A DNA stretch of 64,000 nucleotides, from the NCBI GenBank assembly GCA_902363045.1, contig CABIYX010000004.1, positions 75,567 to 139,566 of the forward strand, given 5' to 3'. Source of the stretch: Clostridiales bacterium. Lineage in GTDB: Bacteria; Bacillota; Clostridia; Oscillospirales; Oscillospiraceae. Below, piece after piece: positions 24,536 to 33,994 of the stretch. The translations under genes were made by a program, and so were the position numbers. The notes under the pieces were generated by a model. The model was not told the DNA's origin and searched no databases. It saw nothing but the letters and a program-made list of their open reading frames with translations. Within the stretch, counting starts at the first letter, position 1. The number at the start of each line of letters is the position of its first letter.

Positions 24536-27160
24536 ATGAAGCAAAAGTTCAATGTCACAGGCATGACCTGCTCCGCCTGCTCCGCTCATGTGGAGAAGGC
24601 AGTCAGCAGGCTGGATGGTGTCCAGAAAGCCGAGGTCAGCCTGATGACCAATTCCATGACCGTCCAGTACGACGAGGACGTCCTCTCCCCCGGCGGCATC
24701 ATCGACGCCGTTGTCCACGCGGGCTATGGAGCCTCCCTGCCCGAGGCAGCCGCCGTCAAGACCGCCGCTGCCCGGCCCGAGGCCCGGATGGAGGAGGAGC
24801 TCTCCGCCATGAAGCACCGGCTGGTCTGGTCCTTCGTCTTTCTGATCCCCCTGTTCTACATCTCCATGGGCCACATGATGGGCGCCCCCCTGCCTGAGTT
24901 CCTCCTGGGCATGGAAAACGCGGTGGCCTTTGGCCTGACCCAGCTGCTGCTCACCCTGCCAATTATGTATCTCAACGACAAATACTATAAAGTCGGCTTT
25001 AAAACCCTGCTCCACCGGGCGCCCAACATGGACTCCCTCATCGCTGTGGGCTCCGCCGCCGCCGTTGTATACGGCGTGTTCGCCATCTATCAGATGGGCT
25101 ACGGGCTGGGGCACGGAGATCTGGAGTTGACCGCCCGGTACCACATGGACCTGTATTTTGAGTCCGCCGGCATGATCCTCACCCTCATCACCCTGGGCAA
25201 GTTCCTGGAGACCCGCTCCAAGGGCAAGACCAGCCAGGCCATCACCCGTCTGATGGATCTGGCCCCCAAGACCGCCGCCGTCCTGCGGAACGGGCAGGAG
25301 GTTGAGATCCCCGTGGAGGAGGTCCGGGTGGGAGACCGCATCGTGGTCCGCCCCGGCCAGTCCATCCCGGTGGACGGGGTGATCGTGGAGGGCAGCTCCG
25401 CCGTGGATGAGTCCGCCCTCACCGGCGAGTCCCTTCCCGTGGACAAGGGCCCCGGGGACAAGGTGGCCGCCGCCGCCATCAACCGCTCCGGCTCCTTCAC
25501 CTTCGAGGCCAGCCGGGTGGGCGAGGACACCACCCTGGCCCAGATGATCCGCCTGGTGGAGGAGGCCTCCTCCTCCAAGGCTCCCATCTCCAAGCTGGCC
25601 GACAAGGTGGCCGGTGTCTTCGTCCCGGTGGTCATGGCCATTGCCGCCGTCACTGCCCTGGTCTGGTTCGTGGCCAGCGGCTACGACGTCACCCGTGCCC
25701 TCACCGCCGGGGTGGCGGTGCTGGTCATCTCCTGTCCCTGCGCCCTGGGTCTGGCCACCCCTGTGGCTATCATGGTGGGCACGGGCAAGGGAGCGGAAAA
25801 CGGTATCCTGATCAAATCCGCCGAGGCTCTGGAGACCCTGCACACCGTCAACACGGTGGTGCTGGACAAAACTGGGACCCTCACCCAGGGCAAGCCGGTG
25901 GTCACCGACCTTCTTCCCGGCGAGGATATGGACAAGGATGGCCTGCTGATCCTGGCCGCCTGCCTGGAAGGCCCCTCAGAGCACCCCCTGGCCGCCGCCA
26001 TCGTGGAAGAGAGTCAAAAGCGGGACCTCCCCATCACCTCAGTGGGCGGGTTCACCGCCGTCCATGGCCGGGGCGTCCGGGCCGTGCTGGGCGGCCGGAC
26101 CTTCCTGGGCGGGAACCGGGCGATGATGGAGGAGGCCGGGGTGGAGCTCGGCGGCTTTCCTGCTCGGGCGGAGGAACTGGCCGGGCAGGGCAAAACGCCC
26201 CTGTACTTCGCCGATGAGAGCCAGGTGCTGGGCCTCATCGCCGTGGCCGACACGCCCAAGCCCACCAGCGCCGCCGCCGTAGACGCCTTCCGCCAGCTTG
26301 GGCTGGAGGTGGTCATGCTCACCGGCGACAACCAGCGCACCGCCGGCGCCATTGGCCGTCAGCTGGGGGTCACCCAGGTGATGGCTGAGGTCCTTCCCCA
26401 GGACAAGGAGCGCGTGGTCCGTCAGCTCCAGGAGGAGGGGCGGAAGGTCGCCATGGTGGGGGACGGCGTCAACGACGCCCCTGCCCTGGCCCGGGCCGAT
26501 GTGGGCCTTGCCATCGGGGCGGGCACCGATGTGGCCATCGAAAGCGCGGACATCGTCCTGATGAAGTCCGACCTGATGGACGCCGCCGCCGCCGTGGAGC
26601 TCAGCCGGGCCGCCATCCGGAACATCAAGGAGAACCTGTTCTGGGCCTTCTTCTACAACTCCATCGGGATCCCCCTGGCCGCCGGCGTATTCTATCCTCT
26701 GCTGGGCTGGCAGCTCAACCCTATGTTCGCCGCCGCCGCCATGAGCCTGAGCTCGGTGTGCGTGGTGTCCAACGCCTTACGCCTGCGGTTTTTCAAGAGC
26801 AGATTCCGCACCTGGACCCAGCCTGTTGAGCGCGTCCCCGGCCCCGCCGGTGATGATAACGGAACGGCTCCCGCCTGTGCCCCATGCGCCCAGAGCTGTC
26901 CCGCCACTTTGGAAGAAAACACCCAAGAGCATCAAGGAGGAACTGAAGCCATGACCAAAACACTGAACATTGAAGGCATGATGTGCGCCCACTGCGTGGC
27001 CCATGTGGAGAAGGCCCTGTCCGCCCTGGGCGGCGTGACCTCCGCCAAGGCCGACCTGGAGGGCAAGCGCGCCACCGTCACCCTGGCCGCCCCGGTCTCC
27101 GACCAGGAGCTGAAGGACGCGGTCACCGAGGCCGGATACGAGGTGGTGTCCATCCAGTGA
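24536..27160 (+). CDS. copA: Copper-exporting P1B-type ATPase with C-terminal CopZ-like domain
   Basis: The protein is 874 residues. The N-terminal HMA domain has GMTCSACSAH (Cys12, Cys15). Membrane helices carry the Cu(I) motif Cys400-Pro401-Cys402. Other motifs are the actuator TGES, phosphorylation Asp444 in DKTGT, SEHP and GDGVNDAPAL. The last helix carries MSLSSVCVVSNALRLR. After a Cys-containing linker (CAPCAQSC), residues 806-874 form a second HMA domain (GMMCAHC) like a free CopZ chaperone. That segment keeps its own AAGGAGG site and ATG. The start at 24536 has an ACGAGGTGA site. It exports Cu(I) from the cytosol and is co-transcribed with csoR. Confidence 0.95.
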   Translation: MKQKFNVTGMTCSACSAHVEKAVSRLDGVQKAEVSLMTNSMTVQYDEDVLSPGGIIDAVVHAGYGASLPEAAAVKTAAARPEARMEEELSAMKHRLVWSFVFLIPLFYISMGHMMGAPLPEFLLGMENAVAFGLTQLLLTLPIMYLNDKYYKVGFKTLLHRAPNMDSLIAVGSAAAVVYGVFAIYQMGYGLGHGDLELTARYHMDLYFESAGMILTLITLGKFLETRSKGKTSQAITRLMDLAPKTAAVLRNGQEVEIPVEEVRVGDRIVVRPGQSIPVDGVIVEGSSAVDESALTGESLPVDKGPGDKVAAAAINRSGSFTFEASRVGEDTTLAQMIRLVEEASSSKAPISKLADKVAGVFVPVVMAIAAVTALVWFVASGYDVTRALTAGVAVLVISCPCALGLATPVAIMVGTGKGAENGILIKSAEALETLHTVNTVVLDKTGTLTQGKPVVTDLLPGEDMDKDGLLILAACLEGPSEHPLAAAIVEESQKRDLPITSVGGFTAVHGRGVRAVLGGRTFLGGNRAMMEEAGVELGGFPARAEELAGQGKTPLYFADESQVLGLIAVADTPKPTSAAAVDAFRQLGLEVVMLTGDNQRTAGAIGRQLGVTQVMAEVLPQDKERVVRQLQEEGRKVAMVGDGVNDAPALARADVGLAIGAGTDVAIESADIVLMKSDLMDAAAAVELSRAAIRNIKENLFWAFFYNSIGIPLAAGVFYPLLGWQLNPMFAAAAMSLSSVCVVSNALRLRFFKSRFRTWTQPVERVPGPAGDDNGTAPACAPCAQSCPATLEENTQEHQGGTEAMTKTLNIEGMMCAHCVAHVEKALSALGGVTSAKADLEGKRATVTLAAPVSDQELKDAVTEAGYEVVSIQ
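26934..26953 (+). promoter_or_regulatory. Internal ribosome-binding site for a separate CopZ-like product
   Basis: AAGGAGG (26934-26940) lies 10 bases before an in-frame ATG at 26951, which begins MTKTLNIEGMMCAHC. Starting here would yield a free 69-residue copper chaperone ending at 27160, in addition to the fused form. Confidence 0.55.
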
Positions 27161-27420
27161 AGGCGGACCACACCCAGGTGACCCGGCTTTTAAAGACCGC
27201 CCGGGGCCAGATCGACGGCATTTTGAAGATGGTGGAGGAGGACCGCTACTGTCTGGAGGTGTCCAGCCAGATCATGGCCGCCCAGTCCATCCTGAAAAAG
27301 GCCAACCGCATGGTGCTCAAGTCCCACATGGACTGCTGCGTCCGGGAGGCCGTCGCCTCCGGCGCGCCGGACGAGAAGCTGGAGGAGCTGGCCGCCCTGC
27401 TGGATAAGCTGGCCGACTGA
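27157..27420 (+). CDS. csoR: CsoR-family copper-sensing repressor
   Basis: This 87-residue all-helical protein starts with GTG in a GTGA overlap with the copA stop. RLLKTARGQIDGILKMVEED and the Cys32 ... His57-x3-Cys61 set match the CsoR Cu(I) site (Cys-His-Cys). CsoR tetramers release their operator when Cu(I) binds. The palindrome over the copA promoter is the expected target, which makes this an autoregulated export operon. Confidence 0.93.
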   Translation: MKADHTQVTRLLKTARGQIDGILKMVEEDRYCLEVSSQIMAAQSILKKANRMVLKSHMDCCVREAVASGAPDEKLEELAALLDKLAD

Positions 27421-27441
27421 GCCCCGGCCACACGCAAACGC

Positions 27442-27478
27442 AAAGGACCGCCGCGGCCAATGCCGCGGCGGTCCTTTT
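27442..27478. terminator. Bidirectional terminator between csoR and the LtaS-type gene
   Basis: AAAGGACCGCCGCGGC and GCCGCGGCGGTCCTTT form a 16-bp perfect stem with loop CAAT, followed by TTTT. It serves csoR, and the A-run on its left also suits the convergent gene ending at 27483. Confidence 0.9.
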
Positions 27479-27482
27479 ATCG

Positions 27483-29279
27483 TTATCCCCGATAGAGGGC
27501 GGCTGCCGCGCCGCCGTCAAACAGGCGGTCATACTGCATCCGCTGGTAATCCTCGATCCTCTCGGTATAGGCGTTGGTCTCCAGATGGCTGTACGCCTCC
27601 CCCCGGGCGTCGGTGTAGCCCACAAAGGTGAGGGCAGGCAGCGTCTTTTGCAGGTCCCACAGGAAGGCCCCATAGGGATCCGTTTCGATCCCGGCATAGC
27701 GCAGCAGGTACTGCCCCAAAAAGTTCAGGCTGGTCTCCTCCGGCCCGTCCCACTCCACAGGGTAGTTGGCCCACAGCACAAAGGGCACCCGGAAGCGGCC
27801 CATGTACTGCTCCATGGTCATGTCCTCCTGCCGCACCCCATAGGTCAGATCCAGAAACTCCTGCTCCACTGAGGGCTGATGGTCTCCGAACATCAGCAGG
27901 ATGGTGGGCTCCTCCTGCCGGGAGAAGTAGTCCACCAGCTGCTGAAAGGCCCGGTCCGTCTCATTGGCCAGGGTCAGATACTGCTCCGCCATAGGATACT
28001 TCCCCGGCGCGTCCGTCAGCTGCACCCGGGCGGGATAGTCCTCCACGGTATAGCTGCCGTGGTTCTGGATGGTCACGTTGAACAGGAAGAGGGGCTCCCC
28101 CTCCGCCTTATGCTCAAACTCCCAGATGATCTGCTCAAAGTCGGAGCGGTCGCTGACATAGCCGTGCTCCATGCTCTGGGGCACATCCATATCCTCCCCG
28201 CACTTGAACTGGTCGAAGCCCAGCCGGGGATAGGCCCGGTCCCGCTGCCAGGAGGTCCGCTCCCCCGGATGGAAGGCCAGGGTGCGGTACCCCGCCTCCC
28301 GCAGGAGCGAGGCCATGGAGGGCGCGTCGTCCAGGATGTACTGCTGATAGGGGATGCTCCCCGAGGGCAGGAAGGCCATGGAATTCCCGGTGAGAAACTC
28401 AAATTCACTGGCGCTGGTCCCTGCCCCGAACACTGAGGTATAGGCGTGGCCCCACACCCCGTTGTCCAGGGCGCGGAAGGTATCGGTGACGCTCTCACTG
28501 AGGGACAGGTTCCCGAACTCCTCAAAATCCGCCCAGGATTCGTTCATGATGGCCACAATATTGGGGCGCTCCGCCCCCACCCTGGCCGGCTCCTCCGGGA
28601 CCACTTGGTTCAAGATCTGCTCCAGGCGCTGGGGGGTCACGTCCTCCGGCTCCTCCACCTGCATAAATTCCGTGTTCCGCAGAAAGACCGCCAGCGCCCC
28701 GCCGGAGCGGTAGGCCCCCGCCTGGTCCCACACATCCGTCTCCACTCCGAAGGCCCCCAGCCGCTCCGGCTGGACCACCGGGACCAGGCACAGCAGTCCG
28801 GCCAGCAGGCAGGCCGCCCGGGCCCGCGGACCGCTCCGCCCTGTCCAGGCGCGCCCCCGCAGCAGCCAGATCAGCCCCACGATCAGCACAAGCCCCGCCG
28901 CCATCTGCCAGGTAGGGCGGTAGGAATAGCTCCCGGACACTGCCGCGGCAGTCCCCAGGGCCGTCAGGTCCCAGGGAAGCACCGGGCTGCCCCGGTACAG
29001 GGCCACAAAGTAGTTGGCCGTCCCCCACAGCCCGCACAGGACATGGAGGAGCACGCAGCACCCCGCCGGCCGGCCGGTGAGGCCGCACATCAGAAAATAG
29101 AGGGCCCCCACGCAGATCACATTGGCCAGAGCCGCCCCCGGGGCCGTCTGCCAGGGCCAGGCTCCATAGAGGAACTGCATCAAATAAAAGGCGGTGACGG
29201 GGGGCAGCAGAAAGAGGGCCGCCCGCGGCAGCCGGAGGGACAGCTCCTCCCGGCGGATCACAGCTTTTTTCACCATCAT
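27483..29279 (-). CDS. LtaS-family phosphoglycerol transferase/sulfatase-fold membrane enzyme
   Basis: This 598-residue protein has about five N-terminal membrane segments (residues 20-170) and an extracellular sulfatase-fold domain from about residue 235. Ligands matching LtaS are Glu247 (IMNESW), nucleophile Thr288 (FGAGTSASEFEF), and Asp-His in MFGDHQPS. Such enzymes polymerise glycerol phosphate for lipoteichoic acid or modify related polymers. It is monocistronic, with a strong promoter upstream and a shared terminator downstream. The exact polymer made is not inferable. Confidence 0.9.
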   Translation of the reverse strand: MMVKKAVIRREELSLRLPRAALFLLPPVTAFYLMQFLYGAWPWQTAPGAALANVICVGALYFLMCGLTGRPAGCCVLLHVLCGLWGTANYFVALYRGSPVLPWDLTALGTAAAVSGSYSYRPTWQMAAGLVLIVGLIWLLRGRAWTGRSGPRARAACLLAGLLCLVPVVQPERLGAFGVETDVWDQAGAYRSGGALAVFLRNTEFMQVEEPEDVTPQRLEQILNQVVPEEPARVGAERPNIVAIMNESWADFEEFGNLSLSESVTDTFRALDNGVWGHAYTSVFGAGTSASEFEFLTGNSMAFLPSGSIPYQQYILDDAPSMASLLREAGYRTLAFHPGERTSWQRDRAYPRLGFDQFKCGEDMDVPQSMEHGYVSDRSDFEQIIWEFEHKAEGEPLFLFNVTIQNHGSYTVEDYPARVQLTDAPGKYPMAEQYLTLANETDRAFQQLVDYFSRQEEPTILLMFGDHQPSVEQEFLDLTYGVRQEDMTMEQYMGRFRVPFVLWANYPVEWDGPEETSLNFLGQYLLRYAGIETDPYGAFLWDLQKTLPALTFVGYTDARGEAYSHLETNAYTERIEDYQRMQYDRLFDGGAAAALYRG

Positions 29280-29318
29280 ATCAGCGCTCCTGTTTCACTT
29301 GGATATTACAAGGTGCTC

Positions 29319-29347
29319 ATTTTACACGATTTTCTTCCGCTTGTCAA
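29319..29347 (-). promoter_or_regulatory. Promoter of the LtaS-type gene
   Basis: On the minus strand, TTGACA (29347-29342), a 17-base spacer and TAAAAT (29324-29319) lie 40 bases upstream of the start codon. Confidence 0.8.
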
Positions 29348-29476
29348 AGGCTGTCCCTTCCACAGAGCGGTTTTTCTCCAAAAACCGGTGTATTTTGGCC
29401 GGGAACCAGGAACCTTCTTCTCCTCCCACCGTCTAAACTCGTACAAGCAGATTGGGCAAGAAAGGAGATCGTCCCC

Positions 29477-30331
29477 ATGAAAAGAGCTTCCCTTTTCCTT
29501 CTGGCGCTGGCTTGTATGATGGCCCTGTCCGGCTGCTCCGCTCCAAAAAGGCCCTTCCGGGAGCTGACCGGAGCGGAGATCCGCTCCGCCTCCGTCCAGC
29601 TGTCGCCCCCTGACCTGACGGTCCTGATCCAGGACACGGACCGTCTGGCGGAGCTTTTGCAGGCGGTGACCCTCTACGAGGAGGCCCCCTCCTACTCCGA
29701 GTACGCGGGGCAGGCCGCAGACTTCACCCTGGAGCTGGAGGACGGCACCCAGACCACAGTCTCCGCGCTCAGCCCCTTTTTGATCCTGGACGGGGTGGGA
29801 TACCGGGCGGAGCATGACTCCTGTGAGGCCCTGAGCCGCTATGCCAGCGGGCTGCTGGAGGCGGAGGACGCCCCGCTCCTGCTGAAGGAGCCGCCCGCCC
29901 TGACAGCGGTCTGCGGCGACACCGCCGCCGGCGCGCTTCTTGGGACCTACTCTTGGCAGTGGCAGGCCCCCAGCGGGTCATGGGAGGGCATCGCATCGGA
30001 CAGCGCCCACCCACTGGACTGCCAGGAGTTCCTTCTGCCCCTGGAGACAGAGGAGGAAACCGCCGTCCTGCGCTTCCAGGCGGAGCCCGGCTCCATCACG
30101 GACGTCCGCTGCTGGAGCGACGCCCACTGGTCTGACCCCGGCGCGGAGACGGAGCCCTGCGCGTTCGACGGAAGCACCCTCCAGCTGAAGCCGGGCGGAT
30201 ATATCTATGAGGTCACCGCCCAGTGGGACGACAGCCAAGGCTCCTGCGGCACGGCGCACTACGCCTTCTACATCCGGAGCGGCCAGTCCGGCCTGTGCGG
30301 CTATCCCCCGGCAGACCGCTCCGCCACCTGA
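29477..30331 (+). CDS. Lipoprotein of unknown function
   Basis: This 284-residue protein has a lipoprotein signal peptide (MKRASLFLLALACMMALSGC, Cys20) and a mixed beta-rich body with several cysteines. I recognise no family. The start has an AAAGGAG site. It is divergent from the LtaS-type gene and ends at a hairpin shared with the convergent ABC operon. Confidence 0.75.
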   Translation: MKRASLFLLALACMMALSGCSAPKRPFRELTGAEIRSASVQLSPPDLTVLIQDTDRLAELLQAVTLYEEAPSYSEYAGQAADFTLELEDGTQTTVSALSPFLILDGVGYRAEHDSCEALSRYASGLLEAEDAPLLLKEPPALTAVCGDTAAGALLGTYSWQWQAPSGSWEGIASDSAHPLDCQEFLLPLETEEETAVLRFQAEPGSITDVRCWSDAHWSDPGAETEPCAFDGSTLQLKPGGYIYEVTAQWDDSQGSCGTAHYAFYIRSGQSGLCGYPPADRSAT

Positions 30332-30360
30332 CGGGGGCCCAGCCGGTCCTCCGCCAAAAA

Positions 30361-30399
30361 CGGCCAGCGCCGGACGGTCATTCCGTCCGGCGCTGGCCG
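30361..30399. terminator. Strong terminator between convergent genes
   Basis: A perfect 17-bp stem (30361-30377 with 30383-30399, loop TCATT) is preceded by AAAAA, giving a U-run for the minus-strand ABC operon. The plus-strand tail is only weakly T-rich. Confidence 0.85.
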
Positions 30400-30415
30400 A
30401 ATTGGTTCTGTTCTC

Positions 30416-32050
30416 TTAAAATTCCAAACTTCCCTGGGTGATACAAACGCCGCTTCGGCGGTCAAACAGCATGATGTTGTGCCCAGTGACCGCCACCCGC
30501 ACCTTGGCCCCGATGGTAAACAGGGCGCTGCCAAACATCACGCCGGTAAGGAGGAAGTCCCCCACACGGACCTTGATGGTGGACTCCATTCCGGTGGGCA
30601 TGGCACCGTAGATCTCCCCGTCCAACGCCCCGGAGTCCACGATGTCAATAAACTCCGGCCGGATGCCCAGCACCAGGTCTCCGTCGGTGAGGACAGGCTC
30701 CTCCTGAAGGGAGTCGTCCTCCTCCGCCACTTTGGCAATGTGGTAGCGGAAGGTCTCGTCCTTGTTGCCCTTCTCCACATAGGAGCGGTCCGAAGCCCGC
30801 CGCTTCTGCTCCTCCATACGCTCCTGGGCCTTCCGGTCCCGCTCCCGGAACCAGGCCGTCAGATCCAGGGGGCGGTTGGGGCGGAAGCGCGCCCTTGCGC
30901 CGCCCAGAAGGGTCAGCGCCACACAGCCGTCCTCCCCCTGCTCTCCCCTGGCCTCAACGAAGTTGATGGCAGGGTTGCCCACAAAGTCGGCCACAAACAG
31001 GTTTTGCGGCTGGTGATAGACGGTGAGGGGGGCATCGTACTGCTGGAGCACGCCGTTGTCGATGAGGCAGATCTGGGTGGCCAGGGTCATGGCCTCCATC
31101 TGGTCGTGGGTGACGTAGACAAAGGTGGAGCCAGTCTCCACATGGAGGCGCTGGAGCTCATAGCGCATCTCCAGGCGCAGCTTGGCGTCCAGGTTGGACA
31201 GGGGCTCATCCATAAACAGCACCGAGGGCTCCGGAGCCAGGGTGCGGGCGATGGCCACCCGCTGCTGCTGTCCGCCGGACAGCTCTGCGGGATAGCGGTC
31301 CATGAACATCCCGATCTTGACGACGCGGGACACCCGGCGCACAGTGAGGTCGATCTCCTCCTTGGTCAGCTTGCGCACCTCGGTAACCACCTGCCCGTCC
31401 TTCACCAGCTCAAAGCGCTCGTTGAGCTCCCCGCCGCCGGCCCGGGCCGCCTCGCGGGCGCTCTCCGCCTTGTTCTGGAGGGCTGCGATCTCGCCGGACA
31501 GGTCCCTGCCGCTCTCCACATGATAGGACAGCAGTTTTTTGGCCGTATATTGGGAGATGGTAAAGGCGTCGATCAGCTTGATGCACGCCTTTTTCTCGTC
31601 CAGCCTGCCCTTCTTGTCCCGGCACTCCTCCAGGACCTTCACCACATCTGCCGGGCGGCTCAGCAGCTCCGCCAGGCGGGCGGCGTTTCTGGCCTCAAGG
31701 TCCACCTTGGGCTGGGCCTCCTTCAGGTTGCTCAGTCCGAAGGAGATGTTCTCATACACCGTCATATTGGGCCAGAGGGCGTAGTTTTGAAACAGGAAGC
31801 CCACCTTCCGCTTGTTGGCCGGCATATTGATCCCCGCCTCGCTGTCAAACACCACGGTGTCCCCGATGGTGATCCTGCCGCTGGTGGGGGTCTCCAGCCC
31901 GGCGATCATCCGCAGGGTGGTGGTCTTTCCGCAGCCGGAGGGGCCCAGAAGGGTGACAAAGGCGTTGTCCGCAATGACCATGCTCAGGTCGTCCACGGCG
32001 TAGAACTTGCCCCAGCGCTTGGTCACGTGCTCTAATTTGATCTCAGGCAT
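30416..32050 (-). CDS. ABC transporter ATPase (Fe(III)/polyamine type) with large NBD insertion
   Basis: This 544-residue protein has Walker A GPSGCGKTT (36-44), Q-loop Gln88, signature LSGGQQQR (257-264), Walker B SVLFMDEP (276-283), H-loop His315, and a C-terminal TOBE-like region. Gln88 to the signature spans about 170 residues; in MalK-type ATPases it is about 50. The extra ~118 residues (about 110-235) are charged and helical and sit in the helical subdomain that contacts the permease. A charged segment near 400-450 is also extra. It is the last gene of the binding protein-permease-ATPase operon, 5 bases after the permease. Confidence 0.9.
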   Translation of the reverse strand: MPEIKLEHVTKRWGKFYAVDDLSMVIADNAFVTLLGPSGCGKTTTLRMIAGLETPTSGRITIGDTVVFDSEAGINMPANKRKVGFLFQNYALWPNMTVYENISFGLSNLKEAQPKVDLEARNAARLAELLSRPADVVKVLEECRDKKGRLDEKKACIKLIDAFTISQYTAKKLLSYHVESGRDLSGEIAALQNKAESAREAARAGGGELNERFELVKDGQVVTEVRKLTKEEIDLTVRRVSRVVKIGMFMDRYPAELSGGQQQRVAIARTLAPEPSVLFMDEPLSNLDAKLRLEMRYELQRLHVETGSTFVYVTHDQMEAMTLATQICLIDNGVLQQYDAPLTVYHQPQNLFVADFVGNPAINFVEARGEQGEDGCVALTLLGGARARFRPNRPLDLTAWFRERDRKAQERMEEQKRRASDRSYVEKGNKDETFRYHIAKVAEEDDSLQEEPVLTDGDLVLGIRPEFIDIVDSGALDGEIYGAMPTGMESTIKVRVGDFLLTGVMFGSALFTIGAKVRVAVTGHNIMLFDRRSGVCITQGSLEF

Positions 32051-32055
32051 AGTAA

Positions 32056-33885
32056 TTATCCTCCTATTCCTTTGTCCAGGCTGGCCCCGGTGACCTTATT
32101 GACGATGGTGTTGCACACCAGGATCGTCACGATCAGGATCAGGTTGATGCCGCTGGAGAAGGCGTACAGGCCCATCTCGTCAAAGTAGTCCAGGGTGGTG
32201 GACAGAATGAAGCCCTGGGTACACAGCAGCATGAACAGGGACAGCTCCCGCAGGCAGGTCATAAAGGGCAGCAGGAAGCCGCTGATGATGGACGACTTCT
32301 GGATGGGGATGATGATGCGGGTCATGCGCTTGACCCAGGGGATGTTCAGGATCATGGCGGACTCCTCGATCTCACCGGACAGCTGGAGCATGGAGTTCAG
32401 CGAGCTGCGGCTGGCGAAGGGGATGTACTTGATGGTGCCCACGATGATCAGCAGCGCATAGGTGTTGAACAGGTTGATGTACTGGTTGGAAAACAGGATG
32501 AAGAAGGCCACGCCCACCGCGATGGAGGGCATCAGATACGGGAGGAAGGCCATGGCGTTGACATAGTTGGCCCACCTGCTTCGTCGGTTCTTGGACACGG
32601 CGTAGCCGATCATGGTGCCGATGGTGCCTGCCAGCAGGGCGCAGCAGGTCGAGACCAGGATGGTCCCCTTGAAGGCGTTCCAGATCGTCTCGTTGTGCAG
32701 GATGCCCTTCTGTCCGTACATCCCGTTCTCCGTGATGTTCTCATCGGTTACCCACCACTTGGTGGTCAGGTTGTCCGGGTCGCCGGTGTACAGGAAGGAG
32801 TAGTCGCCGGGGTTTGGCAGGACGGTCTCAAAGGCGAAGGAGACGATGGGGAAGATACTGGTGAAGAAGGTCACAACCACCAGCACCAGGGCGATGAGAT
32901 AGCGTCCCACCCGGCCCAGCTTGATCTTGGAGATCTGCCCCGACTTGCCGGTGACGGTGGTGTAGTTCTTCCGGCTGCGCAGGGACATCTGGTTGAGCAG
33001 CATGATGGCCACGCCGAACACCATCATAATGATGGCCAGCACACTGGCCTCGCCGGTGTACTTGGAGTTCATGGAGACATACTTGGTGGACAGGGTGACC
33101 AGATTCAGGTAGTGGGGCACAGGATAGCTGCCCATGGAGCTTCCGAACACCAGCAGGATGGTGGACAGGATGGCGGGCTTGACCATGGGCAGGGTCACCC
33201 GGAACATGATCTTCCATTTGGGGGTGTCCAGGATGGTGGCCGCCTCCTCCAGATTGGCGTCCATGTTCCGGAAAATACCGCCGATCAGGATATAGGCAAA
33301 GGGCGCGTAGTGCAGGCCCAGCACCACCACGCTGGGGAACAGGCCCAGGCACCACCACGCCGGCATCTGAATCCCCAGGGTGGCGGCCAGCAGGCCGTTG
33401 GCCGTCCCGGTGACGGCGTTGGAGTTGAACAGGTGCTGCCACACCACGGCCAGGGTCCACTGGGGCATGATGTAGGGGAAAATGAAGATGGCGCTGAGAT
33501 ATTTGCGCCAGGCCATATCCGTCCGGGTCACCAGAAAGGCGAACAGGCCGCCGAAGAGGATGGACACCACACAGGTCCCCACCGCCAGCAGCAGGGTGTT
33601 CAAAAGCGGCGTCCACAGGTTGGTCACCGCCAGCTTGCTGGTAAACAGATCGATATAGTTGATCAGGGTATAGCCCTCCGCCCGCCCGGTCAGATAGGCG
33701 TCGATGGTACCCGGGTGGATCTTGAAGGTGTCCTCCACGATGGCCACGATTGGGGCCACGGTGGTGATGGTGAGCACAATTCCCATCAGCAGCAGGATCA
33801 CATTGTGGGGCTTGGAGAGAAAGGTCTTGATCCTGTTGCGCCGGACCGCGGACCGGCTGGCCCGGAGCGTCGTTGTCTGATCCAT
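32056..33885 (-). CDS. Fused two-domain ABC permease (FbpB/Fe(III)-type)
   Basis: This 609-residue protein has two tandem BPD_transp_1 domains with about 12 membrane segments; the halves meet near residue 320. EAA-like loops are visible in each half (EEAATILDTPKWKIMFRVTL, EESAMILNIPWVKRMTRIII). Fused permeases of this kind serve Fe(III), thiamine or phosphonate-type importers with a single ATPase partner. The pairing with a FbpC-like ATPase and a binding lipoprotein indicates a complete importer. Confidence 0.92.
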   Translation of the reverse strand: MDQTTTLRASRSAVRRNRIKTFLSKPHNVILLLMGIVLTITTVAPIVAIVEDTFKIHPGTIDAYLTGRAEGYTLINYIDLFTSKLAVTNLWTPLLNTLLLAVGTCVVSILFGGLFAFLVTRTDMAWRKYLSAIFIFPYIMPQWTLAVVWQHLFNSNAVTGTANGLLAATLGIQMPAWWCLGLFPSVVVLGLHYAPFAYILIGGIFRNMDANLEEAATILDTPKWKIMFRVTLPMVKPAILSTILLVFGSSMGSYPVPHYLNLVTLSTKYVSMNSKYTGEASVLAIIMMVFGVAIMLLNQMSLRSRKNYTTVTGKSGQISKIKLGRVGRYLIALVLVVVTFFTSIFPIVSFAFETVLPNPGDYSFLYTGDPDNLTTKWWVTDENITENGMYGQKGILHNETIWNAFKGTILVSTCCALLAGTIGTMIGYAVSKNRRSRWANYVNAMAFLPYLMPSIAVGVAFFILFSNQYINLFNTYALLIIVGTIKYIPFASRSSLNSMLQLSGEIEESAMILNIPWVKRMTRIIIPIQKSSIISGFLLPFMTCLRELSLFMLLCTQGFILSTTLDYFDEMGLYAFSSGINLILIVTILVCNTIVNKVTGASLDKGIGG

Positions 33886-33994
33886 AAGGTTCTCCTTTTC
33901 TCAAAATGGAGCAGCGCCCCTGGAGGCGGTCCCCCGCTTGGCTCCAAGGGCGCTTGTTCCGATTTCACTCAGGGCCGGCAGCGCCCGGTTCCGG

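Noticed and set aside
30479..32035. Long plus-strand frame opposite the ABC ATPase
   Set aside because: Antisense shadow in GC-rich DNA; the minus-strand frame has all ATPase motifs.
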